Positions 41,901 through 52,103 of a stretch of DNA of 64,000 nucleotides are shown here, piece by piece. Location: the NCBI GenBank assembly GCA_019915135.1, contig JAHLMK010000003.1:434001-498000 (forward strand), given 5' to 3'. The first letter of the stretch is position 1, and every line of letters begins with the position of its first letter. This DNA is from Strobilurus pachycystidiatus. Taxonomy: Eukaryota; Basidiomycota; Agaricomycetes; Agaricales; Physalacriaceae. A model generated the notes under the pieces. The model made no database searches and was not told the origin of the DNA. It saw nothing but the letters and a program-made list of their open reading frames with translations. A program made the position numbers and the translations under genes.

Positions 41901-43181
41901 ATGGACGATACCATCCCCACCTTTGAATTTTCACTTTTTCACGAGACCGACAGATGGCACGTACGCATTACCTCGTCTGCCAACCTCGCCAAAATGCTAC
42001 TCCCAGCTTACTCGCCATCCGACCCCAAAGACCTCAAAATCTTATCTCGCTTCTCCGGCAACAATGGCAACTTCCGCAACCCCTCATACCCCCTCGCCCG
42101 CATCACTAAAGGCATAGACCCAAGCATGATCAACACTATTCTCGACGACCCCGAACACTACCGCCTTCTTGTCGTCATGAACGGCGGCAAGCTTGCCCTT
42201 TCCCGCGGGAAGCTCAACGAAGCCTTTCAGAAAGTCTTAGGCCCGATTGCGAAGGCGGGCGAGATCGTGGCGGTCACGTTGCCCAAACTTGCTGAGGGTA
42301 GCAACGACCGCGGGGACAAGTATAGCGGAGCATGTGCCCTCATTGCACAGATTCAGGGTGTCCACGTCACGAGTGTATTTGACGGGTCCGTCGCACCTCC
42401 CTTACCTGCAAACTCCCACCCTGACCCGTCCCTCAGCCAGAAAATCTTTGCAATGAACGACAAGGAGGCGGTCATCGCCGTCAAACCCGACCCGCTGGTC
42501 AAGTCTGGGAACGCCGGCTTCTTCAAAGCCACTCACTGTGGCAACGACATATTGGTCAAACGAGATGTCAAATACAACCTCATCCGGCACCTCTTCCACG
42601 ACCCCGGCCCCCTTTTCCTCCGACCTGATGTTGACGCCGCCACCCGCGCAACAGACTCCGCCTCCCTCGACGAGCGTATGCTCAAGTGGCTCTGCTCACT
42701 CAAAGTCACCAAACTTGAGCACGAGACCGCCGACGACCACCACCTGTTGATCAGCTTTGAGCCCCTGGCCGTCAGCCCTGAGCTTTGGCAACTGATCCTT
42801 GATCGCATCAGGGGTCTCACATTCAAACGGGGCATTTTCAAAGTATACCCCACAAAGGAGACTCACCCTGTTTGCCTTGTGTGCAAACTTGACTGCCACC
42901 CCACCTTCGACTGCCGCCTGGCAGCTCTCGAAAACGACTTCCTCGGTCCCCGAGTCTTGCTCAACAAAAACAAGCCCATCTTGGAAGACGCTCCGTCCAC
43001 CTCGCGCCCCAAGCTCAGCGGCTATGGATCGGCTAAGGTGGATCGGGACGTGGATGGGAGAGACGCTCGTTGTTCCCGTGGCGGCTGCGGCTATGGAGGC
43101 GGCTATGGTGGCGGTTATGGTAGAGGTCCCGGTGGATCCTCAGGCGGCGCCAAATTGGCCTACGAAGGACGCCGCTGGTAG
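41901..43181 (+). CDS. Intact gag-like / ORF1-like nucleic-acid-binding protein (426 aa)
   Basis: The start is ATG 41901 (MDDTIPTFEFSLFHETDRWH). It is the first ATG after the TATA box, with a pyrimidine-rich leader. The frame is open upstream, but only with TTG/CTG-type starts. Residues 1-320 form an even globular domain I do not recognise. Residues 325-338 are a CCHC zinc knuckle (C325, C328, H333, C338), followed by a Gly/Tyr/Arg-rich tail (about 394-416) of RGG type. This layout fits the Gag or ORF1 protein of a retroelement, but no reverse transcriptase follows. It is either a truncated non-LTR element or a retained (domesticated) gag. The GC content is high and there is no sign of the C-to-T decay seen in Gypsy-2, so it may be expressed. 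Confidence 0.65.
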   Translation: MDDTIPTFEFSLFHETDRWHVRITSSANLAKMLLPAYSPSDPKDLKILSRFSGNNGNFRNPSYPLARITKGIDPSMINTILDDPEHYRLLVVMNGGKLALSRGKLNEAFQKVLGPIAKAGEIVAVTLPKLAEGSNDRGDKYSGACALIAQIQGVHVTSVFDGSVAPPLPANSHPDPSLSQKIFAMNDKEAVIAVKPDPLVKSGNAGFFKATHCGNDILVKRDVKYNLIRHLFHDPGPLFLRPDVDAATRATDSASLDERMLKWLCSLKVTKLEHETADDHHLLISFEPLAVSPELWQLILDRIRGLTFKRGIFKVYPTKETHPVCLVCKLDCHPTFDCRLAALENDFLGPRVLLNKNKPILEDAPSTSRPKLSGYGSAKVDRDVDGRDARCSRGGCGYGGGYGGGYGRGPGGSSGGAKLAYEGRRW

Positions 43182-43885
43182 TTCTCTCTTTTTTCACTCC
43201 CTGCATATCTCCTCTCTCAACCTCGCTATCGCTCGTAATTAATATTTTGCTTTCTATCGCATGCACTGTAATCTAAAATCACTTGTTGTACCTCTCGCCG
43301 CAACAGCCTTTTCTGTAGCTCCATACGCACTGTATCTCACCCATACTGTCCTTAAATTGATCATCATTGTGTTTATTTTGTGATGGACAAGCGTAAGGGT
43401 CGCGTCCTAGACTGAGGTCTAGAAAAAGTCGTACCGGAAGGTACGCAAACTGTCCTGGCCCAAATATACTAACATTAGCACCAGCGAGCGGATAGGAAAG
43501 CCAGGATAGTGTTCCTGAGTGAGAGGGCCTCCTTAGATGTTCTTGTTGATAGTCACATTGTGTTCCGGGTCCAGTTCAAAGAGTCGTGGCGATCTTGTAT
43601 CACGGCGATGGGACACTTTTGTTACATAAACAGCGTTCACCGCTCTAGGTCCTTAGCAAGATCCTCCATCTGTTTTCTCTTTATCCCCCTCGCTATGCAT
43701 GTGTTTGTCCCCAAGGGAAGGCTCAAGTAAAAGGACGGTTTCCGGGCACAACTCTCACTTTCCTCGTCCGTTTGTTATCACGGTACTCCTTCCCAATCGT
43801 CCACCGCACATATGAACTGATCAATCCTCCCTAGACGCTGGCAATACTTGGTCAAGCCCCGAACTTATGCCATTTGCCATTCATC
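43182..43885. other. Downstream region of the gag-like gene
   Basis: No coding I can support. Two small hairpins are visible (CTAGACTGAGGTCTAG near 43408 and GTACCGGAAGGTAC near 43431). Confidence 0.35.
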
Positions 43886-44245
43886 TCGAAGTAAAAGCGG
43901 ATTCCAAGGGTAGGGAGCGTTTTCAGAGGCCTCCGCACCTCTCACACACTCTCTCATACTGTCTGAGCTCACTCAGTACAGTCTGGCACTGAGCAGCAGT
44001 GTTCTCATTGTGGTATCTCAACTTTCTCCAAATGAGCTCAAAATCATTTGGCAGTAAATTGCAAATCACAAGACATCGGTCATAGCTACCATGTTGCTAA
44101 TTGCATCCCCATGTCTCTCATGCTGTCCCGGACCCATTTTATGATTCTGGACATGTCACACCATCATGCCCATGTGTGGTATCAACTTTTCTCCAAATGA
44201 GCTCAAATGCATTTGCGAGTAATTTCCATTTTTGGAGATGTAGCC
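43886..44245 (+). repeat. Detached 5' half of a Ngaro R1 module (360 bp)
   Basis: TCGAAGTAAAAGCGG to GGAGATGTAGCC, bases 1-360 of R1 in plus orientation. The missing remainder (R1 from base 361) is at the far end of the array, ending at 61546 in minus orientation. The two parts add up to one complete unit. Confidence 0.9.
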
Positions 44246-45433
44246 CCAATGCTTCAAGGTTCACACAGATGAAGTTAGGCTAAAACGGGCCCAAGGGCCT
44301 ATAAATTACGCGGATCGTGACTGGCTATGTACTACATTGAACTAATACAAGTACATACAAGAAACTAGATACAGTTACAGGGAGTGGAGGGTGGGGAAGC
44401 AGAAACAAAGGCAGAGCAAGCTAAACTGTGCACAGAAGCGAAATTGAGCTTGTAGCCTATGAAGAGTGGACTGGGGACACACCTGTGCACAGAATCCCAA
44501 GTGCGACGATATCAGGAAGCGTGGGAGCAGGCAGGGATTGGACACTGTGCACAAGATAAGGCATCAACTCAAAATCAAGTTGGATAAGCATACCAGTGAC
44601 AATGGACAGCAGTGAAAGATCGAGTTAGATCTAGCTGTAGCAGACAGCAGGGAGGGCTAGAGACTGTCCAAAGCGTACACTGGTGAAAGGAGCATCAGTT
44701 CCTGTGAGCAGAACTGGAGGGACACTGTGTGCAAACCTTGCAGAGCCAAAATGCGAAGATGAAGGCAGGAAGCAAGCTGCAACACAGTGGGGATCAAACT
44801 CGCAACTCTGGGGCGCCCTAGACCCAGCATCAGCTGACAGACAGCACTGGGCCTAGGCCAGATGATGACAGATTGATCCTGGGAAAGTGCGAAGTTATTC
44901 CATGTCACATGGCTGAGATATGGGTAACTGAACACATGGCATCAGAAGTGATCTTCTGGAAATGATTGACAGATGCTGTCATGATTGACAGCTCCTGTGA
45001 TCGGAGATAGCATCCCTAAGTAGGGGAGATAGCCTTGAGGCTAGTGGGTCAAGAAAGGAAGTCAGTAGCATGAGGCTACATCTCCAAAAATGGAAATTAC
45101 TCGCAAATGCATTTGAGCTCATTTGGAGAAAAGTTGATACCACACAAGGACATGATGGTGTGACATGACCAGACTCATAGGATGAGTTGGGGACATCATG
45201 AGAGACATGAGAGTGCAAACAGCAACATGGTAGCTATGACCGATGTTGTGTGATTTGCGATTTACTGCCAAATGATTTTGAGCTCATTTGGAGAAAGTTG
45301 AGATACCACAATGAAAACACTGCTGCTCACTGCCAGACTGTACTGAGTGAGCTCAGACAGTATGAGGGAGAGTGTGAGAGGTGCAGAGGCCTCTGAAAAC
45401 GCTCCCTACCCTTGGAATCCGCTTTTACTTCGA
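44246..45433 (-). mobile_element. Non-autonomous Ngaro derivative NA1 (1188 bp)
   Basis: Has the same start (TCGAAG at 45433) and the same end (...GAAGCATTGG) as the full unit, and both non-coding modules. In place of all three genes it has about 70 bp of its own (about 44312-44390, with TGTATGTACTTGTATTAG on the minus strand). NA2 at 61547-62734 has the same length and layout. It would need recombinase and RT from full units. Confidence 0.85.
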
Positions 45434-45598
45434 CCAATGCTTCAAGGTTCACACAGATGAAGTTAGGCTAAAACGGGCCCAAGGGCCTATAAATTACGCG
45501 GATCGTGACTGGCTATGAGAGCTATGAATGTTGTGTGTGGGGGATGGTGGTGGTGAGAAAGATGTGAACGAGACGCGAGATGAGAGTAGAGATTTGTG

Positions 45599-46612
45599 TT
45601 AGGAATTGGAAGTGGAGGCTTGCTTCTGTGCTGCAAGCTGTTGTGCAGCACGTACTGCTGGATTATCACGGATATAGATCTTGAAGGCCTCTGAAGACCA
45701 ACGACCCAAAGCCTGAATGATAGCATCGGAGAGACCTAGGCCAGCATGGTAGGTGGCACCACCAGAACGGGCAGAGTGACCTCCAAACTCTCTTCCCACC
45801 AGAGCAAAGAACTTTCTTTCAAACCAACTGCGAGTGGGAATAGTCCCATTCTCACAAATGAAAAGAGCAGACCGAGCTCCATGGAGCTTGTCTCGGAGTT
45901 TGGTATATTGCTTGAGAAGCTCAACCGGGTTTGCAATCTTCTGAGGAGTGAAGAGCATGTCTGTTCCTTGATAGAACTGATCACCTTTGTGATAAGGCAG
46001 CTTGTAACCTGCATAGCCAGGCTCAAAATGCAGAGAAGCTCTCTTGATGATCTTACGCCAATCTTTGAGTGCTTTGGAATTAGGCTGTAGCAGCTCTCCC
46101 ATGCGATGACAGCCATAGAATGCACAAGCCATAAGAGTGGCAAAGAGAAGATCATCATAGCTCAGAGTTGCATTTGCAGTATCAACAAAGAGTTGCAGAT
46201 GAGAAGTGCGCAGAGGTGGTTTGCGCTTCACTGGATCGGCTCTGATCTTTTTGGCTCCTCTGATAGTAGCTTGCACTAGAGCAGAAGCTCGAGCTTCAGT
46301 GAATGAGGGATAGAACTCCTTGAGAAAGTGACGTGCTCCAGAAAGATATTTGGAGCCAGAGGCAATGAATTGAGAAGTATAAGCAATATAGCGAGATAGA
46401 GTTTCTGGAGTGGGATCCAGAGGAAGGCTGTGGTTGTGACAGAATCTAGCATAATCTCTGGCACCAGTAGCATAGTTTTTACGAGTGGACTTCTCAATTG
46501 CATGGACTTGTAGATACAAGACTAAGTCATCTAGTTTCTTCAAGTCCATAGGTGGGCGAGAGGGATCAGTCTTTCTCCTCTCGCCCAAGGCCTCTAAAAG
46601 CACTCTCTCCAT
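45599..46612 (-). CDS. Tyrosine recombinase, Ngaro-like unit 1
   Basis: A 337-aa integrase of the tyrosine-recombinase type that inserts the circular element DNA. Catalytic residues are readable: Arg170 in CHRMGELL, His279-x-x-Arg282 in GHSARSGG, Trp305 in the His/Trp position, and the nucleophile Tyr313 in FKIYIR. The N-terminal half (SAM-like, about 25-120) has KSTRKNYATGARDYARFC, typical of the core-binding domain. It starts at ATG 46612, overlapping the RT stop by 19 bp. The C-terminus is Gln/Ala/Ser-rich. The protein is identical in units 2 and 3. Confidence 0.92.
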   Translation of the reverse strand: MERVLLEALGERRKTDPSRPPMDLKKLDDLVLYLQVHAIEKSTRKNYATGARDYARFCHNHSLPLDPTPETLSRYIAYTSQFIASGSKYLSGARHFLKEFYPSFTEARASALVQATIRGAKKIRADPVKRKPPLRTSHLQLFVDTANATLSYDDLLFATLMACAFYGCHRMGELLQPNSKALKDWRKIIKRASLHFEPGYAGYKLPYHKGDQFYQGTDMLFTPQKIANPVELLKQYTKLRDKLHGARSALFICENGTIPTRSWFERKFFALVGREFGGHSARSGGATYHAGLGLSDAIIQALGRWSSEAFKIYIRDNPAVRAAQQLAAQKQASTSNS

Positions 46613-48486
46613 CGCGCCAGAACCAGCTCTCTTGGGGGCTGGAATGTGCAGACGCGGTAGGAGGGAAACTGTTTGGAAAAATCATCAAACAGAAGGCGAG
46701 ACAACAAGTCTGCCATGATGTTGTCAACTCCAGGGATGTGTCTAACTCGCACATCAATGCCTGTGCGCAGCACAATATCAGCAATTGCCAACAGAATGGC
46801 ATTGTGTGATGATTGAGATGCAGACAAGGAGTTAAAAACTGCAACTGAATCCATGCTGTCTGAATGGATCAGAATGCGACGAGGAGGAATCTTGAATGAG
46901 GCAACATGGTGGATGAGACAGAGAATGGCAAGAAGTTCACGGAAGAATGTGTCCACTCCCGTGATAGTCTTAAGCTGATAAGCAAAGCCATTGCCTGCAT
47001 ATACAAATGCAAGGCCAGAATTGCTAGCATCTGTCCAGCCAATGAAATCTGCCTCATCATCACTCCAAGATTGAGCATCAACAAAGCGAATGCCAATGCA
47101 ATCCTTCGCAACTTTGACAAACCAACTGAGGTCCTGCTTAACCTCAGCATTGAGTGGAATGCCTTTGAAGCGGATGGTCTTGCCGCTCATCTTGCGATAG
47201 AGCTCTGTGAGAGCTGGGCGTGCCCAGGGCAAGACATTGAGAGTCCAATTCAGATAACCAGCAAGTTGCTGCCATTGCTGAAGAGGGGGCTTGGGTTGTC
47301 CCAAGAACTCATTGATTGAAGTAATCATAGAGTCAAGAGAATCTGGAGAGAGGGAGATAGAACCAGAATGGATATCAACCCAGAAGCCAATGATTTTGAG
47401 CGTGACTCCATGCTCCTGCTTCTTGTCATCATATGGACAACCAATGAGATCCCAAAAGACAAGAAGTTGAACTTGACGGTGGGGACGCAGTTTGCCATGA
47501 AACATAACAAGATTGCGCTTGAAATCCCAGCCAAAGAAGTCATCCATATAGTCATGAAGACCAATGACTCCAAGTTCCCAAGCTATCCAGTTGAGAAGCC
47601 CAGAGAATGAACACCAACAGCGAGGAGAAGCACGAGTGCCCAGAATGAGACGGCGCACAATGTGGTATCTGCCATCCACAGTGACCACTTGATGAAGTTG
47701 CCAAATGGGATGGGCAGGAAGGTTGAGGAATGCTTTGGATACATCACTCTTGAAGAGCAACAGTTCCTCATTTGGATGTGCTTTGAGCACATCATTAAGA
47801 AGTTGACCAAATGAATGCATATCATCATAGTGCACTTTGGCATCTTCTCTGGATATGCCATCATTGAGACCATTGCCAGTATGATCCATGACAACACGAG
47901 GTTTGCCTTTCTGCCAGACAACAAACATGGGAGAAATGCGCATGCCAGGAAGAAGTACAAAGTTCTCTGGAAGAGCTGGAGACCAGCGACCAGCTGCAAT
48001 CTCTTGATCTCTATAAACTCGAAGTTCTGCAAGATCTTGAGCCTCTGTGGCATAGTTATCATAGCGCTCTTTGAGATGAGCTTCCCATTCTCCATCATGG
48101 AAAGGCCAGAAACCTTGACGGAGAGAGCAAATGACAGAATCAACAAATGGACGGTTGGGATGTTTGGTCAACAAGTGCTCAATGCGGTCAACATTGAAAG
48201 GAGTATCAACACGGATGTAATCCGCAACAGCTGCAAGCGAGGCTTGGATCTGTGGATCATCTAGGATCTGCTGAGGTGGTCTAGGTAGAGGAGGAGCAGT
48301 ATAAGTGGAAGAAATGCTCGGAGGAGCTTTGGATTCTGATGATACATTGGAAGTAAAAACATAGCCTCTTTTGAAACGCGGTGCAGACTGCTCATCTTCT
48401 GCCTTCCGCTTTGAGCCAGATAAGCTTCTAGGCTGAGCCTGCGCTTCCAGCACCCGACTTGCTATGAGCAACTGCTCGTCGGGCAT
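46594..48486 (-). CDS. Reverse transcriptase-RNase H, Ngaro-like unit 1
   Basis: 630 aa from ATG 48486 (MPDEQLLIASRVLEAQ), in the +1 frame relative to gag and overlapping it by 59 bp. The RT core has the first catalytic Asp in FKSDVSKAF (Asp248) and YMDD at 313-316 (HDYMDDFFGW). The RNase H domain has Asp486 (GWTDASNSG), Glu517 (FFRELLAI), Asp543 (HSDSMDSV) and a late Asp in PGVDNIMADLLSR (Asp588/593). No aspartic protease and no methyltransferase, as in Ngaro. The same frame is open far upstream across gag, but that part is low-complexity shadow. Confidence 0.9.
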   Translation of the reverse strand: MPDEQLLIASRVLEAQAQPRSLSGSKRKAEDEQSAPRFKRGYVFTSNVSSESKAPPSISSTYTAPPLPRPPQQILDDPQIQASLAAVADYIRVDTPFNVDRIEHLLTKHPNRPFVDSVICSLRQGFWPFHDGEWEAHLKERYDNYATEAQDLAELRVYRDQEIAAGRWSPALPENFVLLPGMRISPMFVVWQKGKPRVVMDHTGNGLNDGISREDAKVHYDDMHSFGQLLNDVLKAHPNEELLLFKSDVSKAFLNLPAHPIWQLHQVVTVDGRYHIVRRLILGTRASPRCWCSFSGLLNWIAWELGVIGLHDYMDDFFGWDFKRNLVMFHGKLRPHRQVQLLVFWDLIGCPYDDKKQEHGVTLKIIGFWVDIHSGSISLSPDSLDSMITSINEFLGQPKPPLQQWQQLAGYLNWTLNVLPWARPALTELYRKMSGKTIRFKGIPLNAEVKQDLSWFVKVAKDCIGIRFVDAQSWSDDEADFIGWTDASNSGLAFVYAGNGFAYQLKTITGVDTFFRELLAILCLIHHVASFKIPPRRILIHSDSMDSVAVFNSLSASQSSHNAILLAIADIVLRTGIDVRVRHIPGVDNIMADLLSRLLFDDFSKQFPSYRVCTFQPPRELVLARWRECF

Positions 48487-49840
48487 TGAGGAGGACAAGA
48501 CACTGTTCTTTGTCACGAGCGGGATGCTTGCCGCCGCACTCAGAACAGGTGCCATGAATCCTCTTGAAAGCACAAGGAGTCTTGGGACAATTCCCCAGAT
48601 TCCAGTTCTGACAAATAACCCTCTGACGCTTTGGAGACGGCTCCTGAGCTGAAGTAGCTGCAGGACGCTTAAGCGCAGATGGGCTGCCTCGAGAGCGAAG
48701 CATTTCAGAGAGCATAGGGAAATGAAGTTGAGACCGGTCATGCAGCTCAAAAGGAGACTTGGCATAACGTTCACGAGTCTGACAATCAAAGCGGATAGGA
48801 AATGAAAGATCTGGTTCAGAAGCACGGAACATCTCCACCACAATGGCTCTGTACTTCTCCAACTCCTTGTTCCGGTGAGGGTAGACAAGGAGAACACCTC
48901 GAGACCATGCATCAAAGCAGCGGGTCCAGTCTGACTCTGTGGAAAGAGACCGACGTGCAGAGACGTGGTCCTTGCGCACAAGAGCATAACCACCTCCAAA
49001 GTCCTTGGGTTCATCATCATGATGAGATGGGTGAGACCCAAAGGAAGCAAGGAGTTTCTCAAAGTTAACATAAAGATCTTGGACAATGAGACGCCACAAG
49101 GAATGGGCAAATGGATCAGGATGAGAGAGGGAACGGAGAAGGTCTGCAACAGCATCTGCATCCTTGTCCGCTCTAAAGAGTCTGCGGAGGCGGTCTGTCT
49201 CTTGTAAATGTGGAGAGAGATCAGACAAGGAGGAGAGCTGCGCAAGATGAGGAGCTGCAGCAAGAATGGAGGAAGGAATCCCTGACTCCGAAGTGGAGGT
49301 GGGATTAAGGAGCTTGGCAAACAAGGCAGCAGAGAGAGGACCGGTGTTCGGACTAGGAACAACGGGTGCTGCTCTGTTGCCCTCAGCATCGAGGGCATCC
49401 AAGTTGGCAGCAAGAGCGGCCCAAGCGGCGTCTTCGACAGCCCGCTTGTGCTGGTGCTGCTGCTCCTCCTGAACCTGACGAGCAGCAACAGTGGCTGGGT
49501 CGGCAGTGGGCTCAGCAGGTGCAGAGTTGACGCGGGCAGCGCGTCGAGCGGCGATGACCTGGGTGACTTGGTCAATGTAGTCGGCCATCTCGTGAGCGCT
49601 GGCACCAGTGAGCCGTGCTTGACGCATGAATTCAGCGTGGTTAGCGATGGTGCCATCAGAGAACTGAGTAACAAGGAGCTGCAGCTTCTCACTGAGCTTC
49701 TTGATGCGAGAGCGGTCAATCTCAGAGTCAGGAATGATGGTATGGGGCGCAGGAGAGGCCTCAGGATCAGGGGAGGCCTGAGGAGAGGCAATGACGTCGA
49801 GATCATCGTGGGAGGACTCAGAGACAGCGATGGGGGGCAT
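48428..49840 (-). CDS. Gag-like protein, Ngaro-like unit 1
   Basis: 470 aa from ATG 49840 (MPPIAVSESSHDDLDVIASP). An Ala/Gln/Glu-rich region with coiled-coil character (about 110-180) precedes the Gag core. Near the C-terminus a CCCH-like finger (CQNWNLGNCPKTPCAFKRIH) is followed by CSEC-GGKH-...-C, the pair of zinc motifs usual for mushroom DIRS/Ngaro Gag proteins. The open frame runs 47 codons further upstream, but only from a GTG. Identical protein in all three units. Confidence 0.85.
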   Translation of the reverse strand: MPPIAVSESSHDDLDVIASPQASPDPEASPAPHTIIPDSEIDRSRIKKLSEKLQLLVTQFSDGTIANHAEFMRQARLTGASAHEMADYIDQVTQVIAARRAARVNSAPAEPTADPATVAARQVQEEQQHQHKRAVEDAAWAALAANLDALDAEGNRAAPVVPSPNTGPLSAALFAKLLNPTSTSESGIPSSILAAAPHLAQLSSLSDLSPHLQETDRLRRLFRADKDADAVADLLRSLSHPDPFAHSLWRLIVQDLYVNFEKLLASFGSHPSHHDDEPKDFGGGYALVRKDHVSARRSLSTESDWTRCFDAWSRGVLLVYPHRNKELEKYRAIVVEMFRASEPDLSFPIRFDCQTRERYAKSPFELHDRSQLHFPMLSEMLRSRGSPSALKRPAATSAQEPSPKRQRVICQNWNLGNCPKTPCAFKRIHGTCSECGGKHPARDKEQCLVLLNARRAVAHSKSGAGSAGSA

Positions 49841-51089
49841 AGAGATGGATGAGCAGAGCGATGTGCGAGGTAGGAGCAAGGGTGATGAAGCAGAAACAAA
49901 GGCAGAGCAAGCTAAACTGTGCACAGAAGCGAAATTGAGCTTGTAGCCTATGAAGAGTGGACTGGGGACACACCTGTGCACAGAATCCCAAGTGCGACGA
50001 TATCAGGAAGCGTGGGAGCAGGCAGGGATTGGACACTGTGCACAAGATAAGGCATCAACTCAAAATCAAGTTGGATAAGCATACCAGTGACAATGGACAG
50101 CAGTGAAAGATCGAGTTAGATCTAGCTGTAGCAGACAGCAGGGAGGGCTAGAGACTGTCCAAAGCGTACACTGGTGAAAGGAGCATCAGTTCCTGTGAGC
50201 AGAACTGGAGGGACACTGTGTGCAAACCTTGCAGAGCCAAAATGCGAAGATGAAGGCAGGAAGCAAGCTGCAACACAGTGGGGATCAAACTCGCAACTCT
50301 GGGGCGCCCTAGACCCAGCATCAGCTGACAGACAGCACTGGGCCTAGGCCAGATGATGACAGATTGATCCTGGGAAAGTGCGAAGTTATTCCATGTCACA
50401 TGGCTGAGATATGGGTAACTGAACACATGGCATCAGAAGTGATCTTCTGGAAATGATTGACAGATGCTGTCATGATTGACAGCTCCTGTGATCGGAGATA
50501 GCATCCCTAAGTAGGGGAGATAGCCTTGAGGCTAGTGGGTCAAGAAAGGAAGTCAGTAGCATGAGGCTACATCTCCAAAAATGGAAATTACTCGCAAATG
50601 CATTTGAGCTCATTTGGAGAAAAGTTGATACCACACAAGGACATGATGGTGTGACATGACCAGACTCATAGGATGAGTTGGGGACATCATGAGAGACATG
50701 AGAGTGCAAACAGCAACATGGTAGCTATGACCGATGTTGTGTGATTTGCGATTTACTGCCAAATGATTTTGAGCTCATTTGGAGAAAGTTGAGATACCAC
50801 AATGAAAACACTGCTGCTCACTGCCAGACTGTACTGAGTGAGCTCAGACAGTATGAGGGAGAGTGTGAGAGGTGCAGAGGCCTCTGAAAACGCTCCCTAC
50901 CCTTGGAATCCGCTTTTACTTCGACCAATGCTTCAAGGTTCACACAGATGAAGTTAGGCTAAAACGGGCCCAAGGGCCTATAAATTACGCGGATCGTGAC
51001 TGGCTATGAGAGCTATGAATGTTGTGTGTGGGGGATGGTGGTGGTGAGAAAGATGTGAACGAGACGCGAGATGAGAGTAGAGATTTGTG

Positions 51090-52103
51090 TTAGGAATTGG
51101 AAGTGGAGGCTTGCTTCTGTGCTGCAAGCTGTTGTGCAGCACGTACTGCTGGATTATCACGGATATAGATCTTGAAGGCCTCTGAAGACCAACGACCCAA
51201 AGCCTGAATGATAGCATCGGAGAGACCTAGGCCAGCATGGTAGGTGGCACCACCAGAACGGGCAGAGTGACCTCCAAACTCTCTTCCCACCAGAGCAAAG
51301 AACTTTCTTTCAAACCAACTGCGAGTGGGAATAGTCCCATTCTCACAAATGAAAAGAGCAGACCGAGCTCCATGGAGCTTGTCTCGGAGTTTGGTATATT
51401 GCTTGAGAAGCTCAACCGGGTTTGCAATCTTCTGAGGAGTGAAGAGCATGTCTGTTCCTTGATAGAACTGATCACCTTTGTGATAAGGCAGCTTGTAACC
51501 TGCATAGCCAGGCTCAAAATGCAGAGAAGCTCTCTTGATGATCTTACGCCAATCTTTGAGTGCTTTGGAATTAGGCTGTAGCAGCTCTCCCATGCGATGA
51601 CAGCCATAGAATGCACAAGCCATAAGAGTGGCAAAGAGAAGATCATCATAGCTCAGAGTTGCATTTGCAGTATCAACAAAGAGTTGCAGATGAGAAGTGC
51701 GCAGAGGTGGTTTGCGCTTCACTGGATCGGCTCTGATCTTTTTGGCTCCTCTGATAGTAGCTTGCACTAGAGCAGAAGCTCGAGCTTCAGTGAATGAGGG
51801 ATAGAACTCCTTGAGAAAGTGACGTGCTCCAGAAAGATATTTGGAGCCAGAGGCAATGAATTGAGAAGTATAAGCAATATAGCGAGATAGAGTTTCTGGA
51901 GTGGGATCCAGAGGAAGGCTGTGGTTGTGACAGAATCTAGCATAATCTCTGGCACCAGTAGCATAGTTTTTACGAGTGGACTTCTCAATTGCATGGACTT
52001 GTAGATACAAGACTAAGTCATCTAGTTTCTTCAAGTCCATAGGTGGGCGAGAGGGATCAGTCTTTCTCCTCTCGCCCAAGGCCTCTAAAAGCACTCTCTC
52101 CAT
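51090..52103 (-). CDS. Tyrosine recombinase, Ngaro-like unit 2
   Basis: Protein identical to the unit 1 recombinase (337 aa; Arg170, His279, Arg282, Trp305, Tyr313 all present). Overlaps the unit 2 RT stop by 19 bp. Confidence 0.92.
   Translation of the reverse strand: MERVLLEALGERRKTDPSRPPMDLKKLDDLVLYLQVHAIEKSTRKNYATGARDYARFCHNHSLPLDPTPETLSRYIAYTSQFIASGSKYLSGARHFLKEFYPSFTEARASALVQATIRGAKKIRADPVKRKPPLRTSHLQLFVDTANATLSYDDLLFATLMACAFYGCHRMGELLQPNSKALKDWRKIIKRASLHFEPGYAGYKLPYHKGDQFYQGTDMLFTPQKIANPVELLKQYTKLRDKLHGARSALFICENGTIPTRSWFERKFFALVGREFGGHSARSGGATYHAGLGLSDAIIQALGRWSSEAFKIYIRDNPAVRAAQQLAAQKQASTSNS

Larger units (their letters stand above)
45434..50924 (-). mobile_element. Ngaro-like unit 1 (5491 bp, complete)
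   Basis: Starts TCGAAGTAAAAG at 50924 and ends GAAGCATTGG at 45434. R1 occupies 50352-50924. The leader to the gag ATG at 49840 is about 510 bp. The genes overlap: gag and RT by 59 bp, RT and recombinase by 19 bp. All three frames are intact, so this copy could be autonomous. Confidence 0.85.

Noticed and set aside
43886..44245. Insertion of the array into a resident R1 as explanation for the 360-bp fragment
   Set aside because: The remainder of R1 would then lie in plus orientation right of the array. Instead it is in minus orientation as the end of unit 3, which only an inversion explains.
44657..45218. 92- and 79-codon frames repeated in R1 and the second Ngaro module (also at 50148, 50470, 55639, 55961, 61762, 62045)
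   Set aside because: They occur in the non-coding terminal modules, are also present in non-autonomous copies and lack domain-like composition. Repetition follows from the element being repeated.
48487..49899. Upstream half of the 1101-codon open frame over the Ngaro gag
   Set aside because: It starts at TTG, is Ser/Leu/Pro-rich low complexity and lies over the intact gag frame. The real RT begins at ATG 48486.
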